From the NCBI RefSeq assembly GCF_021390935.1, contig NZ_JAJPUI010000016.1, positions 1-64,000 of the forward strand: a stretch of 64,000 bases of DNA. The letters run 5' to 3'. The translations under genes were made by a program, and so were the position numbers. Shown here piece after piece: positions 36,469 through 44,372 of this stretch; the stretch's first letter is position 1; every line of letters starts with the position of its first letter. The notes under the pieces were generated by a model. It saw only the letters and a list, made by a program, of their open reading frames with translations. It was not told where the DNA came from and did no database searches. Source of the stretch: Streptomyces sp. CC228A. Lineage in GTDB: Bacteria; Actinomycetota; Actinomycetes; Streptomycetales; Streptomycetaceae.

Positions 36469-36826
36469 TCAGTGGTCGAGGGCCGGGCCGCCTGACCGGC
36501 GGACACCCTTCAGGGCGTCGCCGGAGCCGTACGCGGAGTGTGGGATCACGCTGAAGGTGCCGTCGGTCTCCAGTACCACGGCCGCGACCTCGCTGAGGTC
36601 GCCGAGGTCGTGTGCGCGGATGGCCTGGCGCACTTCGCTCTCCGTGACGCGCCGGCGGGTCAACTCGTCCGCCGGCATGCGGCCGTCCCGCAGGAGCAGT
36701 GCGGGCTCGGCCTTGATGAGTCGTCGGAAGGGGGTGGAGTGCGCCGCCGCCTTGGCGGTGAGGAACGGCGGGGTGACGAGGAGCACCAGGGCCGACGCCC
36801 CTGGCGAGCGTCGAGCCGAGCGCCAC
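36469..36826 (-). pseudogene. DUF421 (YetF-like) protein remnant
   Basis: The C-terminal soluble domain of a DUF421 membrane protein is recognisable: 'FRRLIKAEPALLLRDGRM', 'RRRVTESEVRQAIRAHDLG' and 'VAAVVLETDGTFSVIPHSA'. A fragment of the preceding region ('VALGSTLA') is in another frame just upstream. The N-terminal membrane helices expected in the family are absent. So it is a truncated, frameshifted relic, possibly started internally if expressed at all. Confidence 0.65.
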
Positions 36827-36962
36827 GCAGAGGGCGGCCGGTCCGAGGCCCGGGGTGCACCGGTCGCGCGCCGGCAGCGTGCTGCGGGGCCGGACCGCCG
36901 CTGCGGGCGGGCCCGGCCCCGGCCCCGGGCTCGGACGGTCGGGGGTCAGACGCGGTCGGGGG

Positions 36963-37862
36963 TCAGACGCGGTCGGCCGCGATCAGCACGTACTGGAAGG
37001 AACCGTCCCTGTACGACTCGATGAACGCCTCCTCGATACCGGTGACCAGCGACGACGTGGCGCGCAGCTCCCAGTAGGGCAGCGTGTCCGGGGTCAGGTC
37101 GACGACGGCCTGCGGGACCAGGCGGTTGTCGGCCATGGCGCGCAGGTACTCGCGGCGGGAGTGGATGTTGCACTCGAAGTGGGCGTTGATCTGGGAGACC
37201 CACTTCGACGGCTGGCCGTAGCGCGGGTTCCAGCAGCCGGTGATCGTCACGTAGCGCCCGCCGACCTTGAGGAAGCGCGCGTGCTCGGCGAAGAGGTCGT
37301 CCAGGTCGACGTACATACTGGACTCGTTGTTCCACGAGGCGGCGATGCTGCCCTTGTCGAAGGGCGTGTCGAGCATGTTGCAGACCCGGGCGCGGACGTG
37401 GTCCCCGATGCCGAGTTCCTTCGCGCGCCGGTTGCCGAAGTCGGCCTGCGTGGAGGAGAGGGTGACGCCCTCGACCCTGCAGCCGTAGCGCTGGTGGGCC
37501 ATGACGCTGGTGCCGCCGCGGCCGCAGCCCGCGTCGACGAGGGTGTCGTCGGGAGTGATCGGGCCGAGGTGGTCGAGGAGCATGTCGGCCTGCGCGGACT
37601 CCAGCCGGTGCAGCTCGGCGATCAGCCGCTGCTCGTGCCCCGCGTCCTGGGGGTCGCCCAGGGCCGCGTGGTCGACGGCGCCGATGCCGTAGTGGTGGTG
37701 GTACAGCCCGTCCACGTCACCGAGGCGCAGGTTCACCGGCCGGGCCTCGTTGTTCCAGTAGCGGGCGATGTCCCCCTGGTAGGGCGTCGCCGGGCCCGGG
37801 ATGAGCACGGAGGCGGTGGCGGCGTCGGCGGAGGTCAGCTCGGTTGTCACTGAGGAATCCAT
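36963..37862 (-). CDS. Geranyl diphosphate 2-C-methyltransferase
   Basis: 299-residue SAM-dependent C-methyltransferase that adds a methyl at C2 of geranyl diphosphate, the first dedicated step to 2-methylisoborneol. Features: 'ARYWNNEARPVNLRLGDVDG' near the N-terminus, SAM motif 'LVDAGCGRGGTSVMAHQRYG', 'VEGVTLSSTQADFGNRRA' and the aromatic active-site segment 'WNNESSMYVDLDDLFAEH'. ATG 37862 is only a few bases after the MIB synthase stop (TGA at 37868-37866), so the two are translated together. Confidence 0.95.
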   Translation of the reverse strand: MDSSVTTELTSADAATASVLIPGPATPYQGDIARYWNNEARPVNLRLGDVDGLYHHHYGIGAVDHAALGDPQDAGHEQRLIAELHRLESAQADMLLDHLGPITPDDTLVDAGCGRGGTSVMAHQRYGCRVEGVTLSSTQADFGNRRAKELGIGDHVRARVCNMLDTPFDKGSIAASWNNESSMYVDLDDLFAEHARFLKVGGRYVTITGCWNPRYGQPSKWVSQINAHFECNIHSRREYLRAMADNRLVPQAVVDLTPDTLPYWELRATSSLVTGIEEAFIESYRDGSFQYVLIAADRV

Positions 37863-37865
37863 TTC

Positions 37866-39404
37866 TCACCAGAAATCGGGCAGGCTGTAGCGGTAGGTGT
37901 TGGTCCGGTGCCAGTAGTGGTTGCCGTCGACCCAGGCGGCCACGCCCTTGAGGAAGCGCAGCACGGTGGGGACGGGGCAGGCGGCGGCGAGCTCGGCGGC
38001 GGCGGTTTCGAAGGCGCGCATGAGGTCGTTGTGGACCTCGACGGCCTTCAGGTACGCGTCGCGTTCGGAGAGCTTCTCCCGCTCGGCGAGTACGACCGGC
38101 AGGTTGAGGTGGCGGCCGGGGGCGGCGAGCTCCTTCGTGTACGAGTACAGGTCGTTGACGATGGTGGTCGCGTTGCCGGCGAGCGCGATGACGCGCTGCA
38201 TGTCGGGCCGTGCGTGCAGGTCGGCCGGGAGTTCGTAGCCGCCGACGGAGTCGGTGATGGTCGGGCAGGGGCGGAAGTTGTTGAACTGGCGCATCGCCAG
38301 GTACTCCCACACCTCCGGCAGGTGGTCGGTCTCGGCCCAGGCCGCCTCCGCCAGGTAGCCCATGTGCAGGCGCGCCATGTCGTGGCGGTAGCGGTCCGCC
38401 TGGGAGGGGGTGGAGGCGCGGACGAAGTAGTCCATGGCGCTCCGGTACGCCCGCCGGGGTGCGTCCGAGCCCAGTGACTCCGCCCAGGCCGGGGCGTACT
38501 CCGGGGTGGTGTGGAGCGGGTCGAGGGCGGTGTGCGCGAGGAGGAGGCGTCCGCCGAGGCCGACGGGGGAGCCGCCGTGGTCCTCGCAGTAGCAGTCGTC
38601 GACCGCGTTCTCCGCGATCATCAGCCGGGTGGCGAGCATCAGGTGGTCGACGGTCGGCGCGTCGGGATGGCAGGCCACCATGTAGCGCCCGACGGAGAAG
38701 CCGTCGAACTGGCCTTCCCACTCGTCGGGGAACAGGTGCACCTCTTCCACGGCCCAGTCCTTGATCCGTCGGCTGACCTCGGCCACGCGGGCGGGGTCGG
38801 GGTCGGGGACGGGGTGGAAGTAGAGGCCGGGGATCGGCCGTCCCGCGGTCTGCTCCTCCGCGCCTCCCGCCTCGGCCGGTGCGGAGGGTCCGCCCTCGCG
38901 TCGGGCGAGGGAGAGGCACGCCGTCCCCAGGCCGCTGGGGCCGCGCAGGAGCCGCTCAAGCGCGGTACGCCCCGGGGCCGGTACGGGCTCCTGCCGGCTG
39001 GCGAGGCCGACCGACGCGGCCCCGGTTGCCGGGGCGGCCCCGGCGGCCAGGCCGCCCCCGTGGCCCCGGCGGCCGGGCGGGCAGCGGTGGTCGCGGCCCC
39101 GGGTCGGCCCCGCGGCGGCCGTGCCGGCCGGGTCGGTCGCGGTGGTCGAGGACGCCGGGTCCGCAGGTGCGGTCGCGGCGGCCCGGTCGGTTGCGGTGGT
39201 GGAGGCAGCCGCGGTCACGAGCGGCCGGCCTCCCGTCGGCAGGGCGAAAGGCGCCGGAGCGGCGGCGGGCGCCCCGGCGGGGATGCCCGCGCCCGCCGCC
39301 GCACCGCCGGCGGGGACGCAGCTCCGGAGCAGGCCGTGGGCTCCGAAGCGGGGTGCGGCGGCGGGAACGCCCGCCTGCGGAGGAGAGAGATCGGGATCGG
39401 GCAT
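37866..39404 (-). CDS. 2-methylisoborneol synthase (terpene cyclase, encapsulin cargo)
   Basis: 512-residue class I terpene synthase that cyclises 2-methyl-GPP to 2-methylisoborneol, an earthy odorant. The metal-binding acidic motif is 'AENAVDDCYCEDHG' and the NSE triad region is 'TIVNDLYSYTKELA'. The catalytic domain starts near residue 190. The first ~190 residues are Ala/Pro/Gly/Thr-rich and predicted disordered; in family 2B systems such extensions load the enzyme into the encapsulin shell. ATG 39404 follows GGAG. Upstream on the same strand is the shell gene. Confidence 0.95.
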   Translation of the reverse strand: MPDPDLSPPQAGVPAAAPRFGAHGLLRSCVPAGGAAAGAGIPAGAPAAAPAPFALPTGGRPLVTAAASTTATDRAAATAPADPASSTTATDPAGTAAAGPTRGRDHRCPPGRRGHGGGLAAGAAPATGAASVGLASRQEPVPAPGRTALERLLRGPSGLGTACLSLARREGGPSAPAEAGGAEEQTAGRPIPGLYFHPVPDPDPARVAEVSRRIKDWAVEEVHLFPDEWEGQFDGFSVGRYMVACHPDAPTVDHLMLATRLMIAENAVDDCYCEDHGGSPVGLGGRLLLAHTALDPLHTTPEYAPAWAESLGSDAPRRAYRSAMDYFVRASTPSQADRYRHDMARLHMGYLAEAAWAETDHLPEVWEYLAMRQFNNFRPCPTITDSVGGYELPADLHARPDMQRVIALAGNATTIVNDLYSYTKELAAPGRHLNLPVVLAEREKLSERDAYLKAVEVHNDLMRAFETAAAELAAACPVPTVLRFLKGVAAWVDGNHYWHRTNTYRYSLPDFW

Positions 39405-39560
39405 CCGTAGCTCCTTGTGCGGTGGGGTGACTGGCCCGGATCCAGAGGCGAGCGTGCCCCGCCCGGGCCCGGGCTGCCGGGGCCGTGGGGCGGTTGCCGC
39501 CGGGGGTGCCGTCGAAGTGCCGCCGTCCGCCAGCGGGGCGGGCCCGGCGGCGCCGGGCTG

Positions 39561-39579
39561 CCTGCCGGGCGCCGGCAGG
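39561..39579 (-). terminator. Hairpin between shell and cargo genes
   Basis: Perfect 8-bp stem CCTGCCGG / CCGGCAGG with a 3-base loop, 25 bases past the encapsulin stop codon and 157 bases before the synthase start. It may act as a partial terminator that makes shell mRNA exceed cargo mRNA, or be a processing site. Confidence 0.4.
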
Positions 39580-39603
39580 CGGGCGGTGCTTCGAGGGCAC
39601 GGG

Positions 39604-41025
39604 CTAGTCGCGCCTGCGGGCGATCTGCACGTTCTCCATCACGCCGAGCGCGTCGGGCACGAGGACGGCGGCGGAGTAGTACGTGGTGACCAGGTACGAC
39701 ATGATCGCCTGCTCGCTGATGCCCATGAAGCGGACGGAGAGGCCGGGCTCGTACTCCTCCGGCAGACCGGTCTGGCGCAGGCCGATGACGCCCTGGTTCT
39801 CCTCGCCGGTGCGCATCGCGATGATGGAGCTGGTCTGCTCCTTGGTGATCGGGATCTTGTTGCAGGGCAGGATCGGGACGCCGCGCCAGGCGGGGACCTG
39901 CTGACCGCCGAGGTCGACGTGGTCCGGGTACAGGCCGCGGGCGTTGAACTCGCGTCCGATCGCGGCGATCGTCCGCGGGTGGGCGAGGAAGAGCTTGGTG
40001 CCGCGGCGGCGGCAGAGCAGCTCGTCCATGTCGTCCGGGGTGGGCGCACCCGAGTGGGGCTGGATCCGCTGCTTGAAGTCGGCGTTGTGGAGCAGACCGA
40101 ACTCGCGGTTGTTGATCAGCTCGTGCTCCTGGCGCTCGCGCAGCGCCTCGATGGTCAGACGGAGCTGCTCCTCCGTCTGGTTCATCGGCCCGTTGTAGAG
40201 GTCGGCGACCCGGGTGTGGACCCGCAGGACGGTCTGGGCGACGGACAGTTCGTACTCACGCGGGTTCAGCTCGTAGTCCACGAAGGCGCCCGGCAGCACG
40301 GCCTCACCGACGTGGCCGGCCGACATGGCGATCTCGGCTTCGCCGTGCCGGTTCTGCCGCTGCTCCGGTAGGGAGCTGAAGGCCTGGATGTGGGCCTGGA
40401 GGGCAGGCGAGGACGCCTGGATGGCGGCGAAGTCGGCCCGGGAGAGGGTGAGCAGGGTGCCGGAGGTCTCGGCCGTGGCGGTGTAGTCCCAGGTGGCGTC
40501 GGCGTCGAGGAGGGCGTTCTCGCCGAAGCGGTCGCCGTCGGCGAGGACGGCGATCGAGATGTCGTCGCCGTACGGGCCTTCGGAGAGCTGGCTGACGCGG
40601 CCGTGCGCGATCAGGTGGATCTCCCCGGCGGGGCCGCCGCGCTCCACGAGGACCTCGCCCGCGGTGAAGTCGCGCTGCACGCAGCGGTCGGCGAGGGCGG
40701 TGAGGACCGCGTCGTCCTCGAACCCCCGCAGGAGGGCGAGTTCGCCGAGTTCGCGGGGGATGACGCGGACGCGGGCCCCGTCCTGGACGAACTCGACGCG
40801 CCCGTCACCGACGGTGTAGGTGAGCCTGCGGTTGACGCGGTACGCACCGCCCTTGGTCTCCACCCAGGGGAGCATCCGCAGCAGCCAGCGGGAGGTGATC
40901 TCCTGCATCTGCGGCGCGGACTTGGTCGTGCTGGCGAGCTTGCGGGCGGCTGCGGTGCTGAGGGACTGCTGCGGGTGCGCCGCCTGCGTATCAGGCTGGG
41001 CTTCCGGGCTGGTGTCGACGGTCAT
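39604..41025 (-). CDS. Family 2B encapsulin shell protein with cyclic-nucleotide-binding-like domain
   Basis: 473-residue HK97-fold shell protein. An N-terminal arm ('LSTAAARKLASTTKSAPQMQ') precedes the E-loop/P-domain start ('WLLRMLPWVETKGGAYRVNR'). A cyclic-nucleotide-binding fold is inserted at about residues 95-215 ('AGEVLVERGGPAGEIHLIAH', 'DGDRFGENALLDADATWDYT'). The HK97 core resumes with 'PGAFVDYELNPREYELSVAQ' and ends 'VLVPDALGVMENVQIARRRD'. Family 2B encapsulins form T=1 protein shells; next to MIB synthase this one should enclose it. ATG 41025 with SD AAGGAGAG. Confidence 0.92.
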   Translation of the reverse strand: MTVDTSPEAQPDTQAAHPQQSLSTAAARKLASTTKSAPQMQEITSRWLLRMLPWVETKGGAYRVNRRLTYTVGDGRVEFVQDGARVRVIPRELGELALLRGFEDDAVLTALADRCVQRDFTAGEVLVERGGPAGEIHLIAHGRVSQLSEGPYGDDISIAVLADGDRFGENALLDADATWDYTATAETSGTLLTLSRADFAAIQASSPALQAHIQAFSSLPEQRQNRHGEAEIAMSAGHVGEAVLPGAFVDYELNPREYELSVAQTVLRVHTRVADLYNGPMNQTEEQLRLTIEALRERQEHELINNREFGLLHNADFKQRIQPHSGAPTPDDMDELLCRRRGTKLFLAHPRTIAAIGREFNARGLYPDHVDLGGQQVPAWRGVPILPCNKIPITKEQTSSIIAMRTGEENQGVIGLRQTGLPEEYEPGLSVRFMGISEQAIMSYLVTTYYSAAVLVPDALGVMENVQIARRRD

Positions 41026-41034
41026 CGGGGCGAG

Positions 41035-41100
41035 CTCTCCTTCGGGGGTAGCGGACGGCGCACGGCAGGGCCGGCCGGCCAAAGAGGAGGAAAGGAGGAA
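41035..41100 (-). promoter_or_regulatory. Encapsulin leader with pyrimidine tract complementary to its ribosome site
   Basis: On the minus strand the leader reads a CCTCCTTTCCTCC tract (about 41081-41097), then a GGCCGGCCGGCC palindrome (41071-41082), then the ribosome site AAGGAGAG (41035-41042). The pyrimidine tract can pair with the ribosome site, which could lower translation unless opened. I see this as a candidate switch only. Confidence 0.35.
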
Positions 41101-41548
41101 AAATGCCTGGGCTTCCGACCAGATCCGCGGGAACAGTAACGGTCCGTCAGCAGGGGCCGTCCAGAGGATCCGACGGCATTACCCCAATATGATGATCTTG
41201 TTCGAGGCCCCGTTCGCACTACCGCGCCCGCGGTGCTGCGTCGCCGCGGGGAGCTCCGCTGCGGGATCCGGATCGCTCGGGCGCCGGACGACGGGCACGG
41301 GCTCGCCATCGCTCGGGCTCGCGATCGGCCCGGGCTCACCGGGCGCGGTGCGTCCTCCCCGTGTGCGGCACCGGCCGGCCGGGCTTCCGGGGCTCCCGCG
41401 GGTGCCCGGGCCGCCAGAGCAGCCGGAGGGGGCCAGGCGTACGGGTGTCGCCGGGGAAGCCGCAGCCACCGGGCCGGGTGTACTGCCGGGGGTGCCAGGT
41501 GCACCAGGCGTACGTGCGTCGCCGGAGGCGCCGGGCCCGCCCGGCCCA

Positions 41549-41650
41549 CGGGTGCCTGCCCGGCGGCCCACGGGTGCCTGCCCGGCGGCCCGCGGGTACC
41601 TGCCCGGCGGCCCGCGGGTACCTGCCCGAGTCGCCACGGGTGCCGGCGCT
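41549..41650. repeat. 22-bp tandem repeat, about five units
   Basis: Units start at 41549, 41571, 41593, 41615 and 41637, sharing CGGGT(G/A)CCTGCCC; the last two are diverged. They lie in the 793-base gap 41026-41818 between the encapsulin and VOC genes. Apart from the encapsulin leader and promoter area (41026-41220, less GC-rich) I see no gene in this gap. Confidence 0.8.
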
Positions 41651-41818
41651 GCCGGGTGGTGCTGGTGGCAGTCGCACCTGCGGCAACGCGCCCGCCGCGG
41701 GGAGCACGCCGAAGACGGCGCCCGCCCCGGCTCTTCGCCGGGTCAGGCGCCGTCAGGTGCACTCCGCGGGCGGTGGCGCGCCGTAGACGCGGGCAGGCGC
41801 CTTCCGCGCCCGCCGGGA

Positions 41819-42358
41819 TCAGGAGTGGGGGGCCGCGCGGACGGGCGCGCTGCTGCGCCCGAGGCTGCGGCCGCTGAGCTCCGCGTCGAGTGTCTCCTGG
41901 GCCACCCGCATGGCCTCCGCGTGGACGGGCTCCTGCAACCGCTTCCACACCTCTTCCTCGGTGACGTCCTCGACGCTGGTGACCACCCACCAGATGTTGC
42001 CGAACGGGTCCTTGACACGCCCCCCGCGCTGCCCGAACGCGCTGTCCGCCAGGGCGGTGACGACCTCGGCGCCGACGGCCACGGCGCGGGAGAACGCCTC
42101 GTCCGCGTCGGGGACGAACACGCGCAGCAGACTCGGCACGGCGGGCCAGTCGGCGCGCCGGTCGAAGGCCAGGACGACCGTGTCGCCGACGCGGACCTCC
42201 CCGTGCCCGATCGCACCGTCCTCGGTCGGCACGCGCCCGATCTCCTCACCGCCGAAAGCCTCGGAGACGAAGTCGAGGAAGGCTCCCGTGTCGTCGGTGA
42301 CCACCCAGGGCGCGACGGTGGTGTACCCCTCCGGCGCGGTGCTCTTCTGCTGAGGCAT
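41819..42358 (-). CDS. VOC family (PhnB/glyoxalase-like) protein
   Basis: 179-residue vicinal-oxygen-chelate protein of the PhnB type. The N-terminal strand 'TTVAPWVVTDDTGAFLDFVS', then 'GGEEIGRVPTEDGAIGHGEV' and the C-terminal 'GGRVKDPFGNIWWVVTSVED' are typical of this family. The usual metal ligands are only partly evident, so catalytic function is unclear. ATG at 42358 with a ribosome site (GGAAG) upstream. Divergent from the acyltransferase gene. Confidence 0.8.
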   Translation of the reverse strand: MPQQKSTAPEGYTTVAPWVVTDDTGAFLDFVSEAFGGEEIGRVPTEDGAIGHGEVRVGDTVVLAFDRRADWPAVPSLLRVFVPDADEAFSRAVAVGAEVVTALADSAFGQRGGRVKDPFGNIWWVVTSVEDVTEEEVWKRLQEPVHAEAMRVAQETLDAELSGRSLGRSSAPVRAAPHS

Positions 42359-42523
42359 GGCGTCTTCCTTCCCCGCGGTCGGCTGGTGAGCGCAACGGTA
42401 GGGGCCCAATAGGTCGGTTCCCGTCCGCGATGGCGTGCCAGGGTCGCCGCGCCTGTGCGGTGCTTCTCCGGACGGCGCGCCGACCGCCGCCTTGTCCCCC
42501 CGCTCCGCTCCTATGCTGGCCGC

Positions 42524-43960
42524 ATGCCCAGCCTGCGCGAACTCGCGGAGCGCACCCCGCCGCGGCGGGAACGCCACGCCGACCTGCTGCGGGCGCTCGC
42601 CATCCTGGTGGTGGTGCTCGGCCACTGGACCGTCATCGTCGTCACCGACGGTCCCCGCGGGCCGGCCGGCTTCAGCGCCCTGGAAGTGCTGCCATGGGGC
42701 CGCCCGATCACCTGGCTGGTCCAGGTGATGCCGGTGTTCTTCATGGTGGGCGGGTTCGCCAACGCCGCCTCGCTGACCTCGCACACGCGTGGGGGCGGCG
42801 GGGTCCAGGACTGGCTGCTGCGCCGGACGGCGCGGCTGGTGCGGCCGACGACCGCGCTTCTGGTGACGCTGGCCGCGGCGGCACTGGTCGCCCGACGGGC
42901 CGGCGTCGATCCCGCCGCGGTGGGCAGGGCGGTGTGGCTGGCCGCGATCCCCCTGTGGTTCCTGCTCGTGTACCTGGTGGTGGTGTGGCTGACGCCGCTG
43001 ATGCACCGCCTGCACCGGCAGGCCGGGCCGGTCGTGCCGCTCGTGCTGGTGGGACTGGTCGCCGCCGGGGACGCGGCACGGCTGGGTCTCGACGCGCCGG
43101 CGCTGCAGCAGGGCAACTACGTGTTCGCGTGGCTGGCCGTGCACCAGATCGGCTTCGCCTGGCAGGACGGGACGCTTCCCGCCCGTCGCGGTGTCGCCGT
43201 GCCGCTGCTGATCGGCGGTGCCGGTACTGCGGTGCTCCTCACCGTGGCCGGCCCGTACCCCGTGAGCATGGTCGACTATCCCGGCATGCCGCTCGGCAAC
43301 CTCTCGCCGCCCACCCTCGCCCTGCTGGCCTTGGCCACGGCCCAGCTCGGGCTGGTGCTGCTCCTGCGCGACGCGGGGAACCGGTGGATGCGGCGGCTCC
43401 GGCCGTGGATGGCCGTGATCGCCGTGAACTCCGTCATCCTCACCGTCCTGCTGTGGCACATGAGCGCCTTCGTGCTCGTCGCCGCGGCCGCGTACGCCTC
43501 CGACCGGGTGCCGCTGCCCCGGCCGCCCGCGGACACGGCAGCGTGGCTGCTGTGGAAGCTGCCGTGGCTGGCCGTGCTCTCCCTGGTCCTGGTCGGGTTG
43601 GTGGCCGTCTTCGGACGGGTCGAGAGGCGCGGCCGCCTGGGCCGCTCCACCGCCCGGCACGACAGGTGGGCGGCGAGGGCGCTCGGCGGATCCGGGCGGC
43701 GCGCCGCGGCGGCCACGGTCGGCTACGCCGCCTGCGTGCTCGGACTGCTCGGTGTGGCCGACGCCGGTCCGGCCGACCACGGGCCCTTCGGGCTGCCCAC
43801 CGCGGCCCTGGTCGGCTACCTGGCGGGCGCGACCCTGCTCCGCGCGGCTCGTGCGGCAAGCGACGGGCAGGGCGGCTCAGGACACCCAGGCAGTTCAGGA
43901 AGTTCAGGAAGCTCCGGCGACTCAGGCAGCTCCGGCGACTCAGGCAGCTCAGGCGGCTGA
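42524..43960 (+). CDS. Acyltransferase family membrane protein (acyltransferase 3)
   Basis: 478-residue integral membrane acyltransferase with about ten helices. 'RERHADLLRALAILVVVLGH' holds the catalytic His at the end of helix 1 and the R-x10-H pattern of the family; 'VMPVFFMVGGFANAASL' is the usual next block. Such proteins acylate cell-surface sugars or natural products. The C-terminus is a Gly/Ser/Asp repeat tail, probably a linker without fold. ATG 42524; frame-compatible upstream residues are not conserved-looking. Confidence 0.8.
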   Translation: MPSLRELAERTPPRRERHADLLRALAILVVVLGHWTVIVVTDGPRGPAGFSALEVLPWGRPITWLVQVMPVFFMVGGFANAASLTSHTRGGGGVQDWLLRRTARLVRPTTALLVTLAAAALVARRAGVDPAAVGRAVWLAAIPLWFLLVYLVVVWLTPLMHRLHRQAGPVVPLVLVGLVAAGDAARLGLDAPALQQGNYVFAWLAVHQIGFAWQDGTLPARRGVAVPLLIGGAGTAVLLTVAGPYPVSMVDYPGMPLGNLSPPTLALLALATAQLGLVLLLRDAGNRWMRRLRPWMAVIAVNSVILTVLLWHMSAFVLVAAAAYASDRVPLPRPPADTAAWLLWKLPWLAVLSLVLVGLVAVFGRVERRGRLGRSTARHDRWAARALGGSGRRAAAATVGYAACVLGLLGVADAGPADHGPFGLPTAALVGYLAGATLLRAARAASDGQGGSGHPGSSGSSGSSGDSGSSGDSGSSGG

Positions 43961-44372
43961 GTCGCCTCAGGCGGCCGAGGCGGCGACCGAGCCGTCGTGC
44001 GTCCGGGCCCTTCCGCGGCTCCCGCCCGTCGGGGCGGGCGTGGCCGGGCCCCGGGAGGTGCCCGGGTCCCCCGATCGGCCCAGTGCCACGGGTCGGTGCC
44101 GGGCCAGGGCCGGCGATCGAGGTATACCAGGCGTCGGCAGGGACGGCGGGAGGCCGCGCAGCAGCGGCGGAGCGTCGCCGCAACGCGGTCGGTGCCCCTC
44201 CCGAGGCGGTGCGGCCGAGGCGCGGTCAGGGCCGGGTCGGGGCCGCGACGGCACAGGGCACGCCGCGTACGGCTGACGCCCCCGGGGCCCGCATCCCACG
44301 CCACGGGGGGTGCCTCTATGTCTTTCGTCAAGGCACCTCTGTCGGGTTTCGGGTGGTTCGGGCTTGCTGAAG
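43961..44372. other. Gap between acyltransferase and IS110 transposase
   Basis: 412 bases. The first 300 are GC-rich with no supported gene. From about 44300 the base composition drops; this end probably contains the right end of the IS110 element (downstream of the transposase). I cannot place the exact boundary. Confidence 0.4.

Noticed and set aside
41549..41650. 22-bp repeats as CRISPR or iteron origin
   Set aside because: Units are contiguous, decay progressively, and no cas, rep or partition gene is near.
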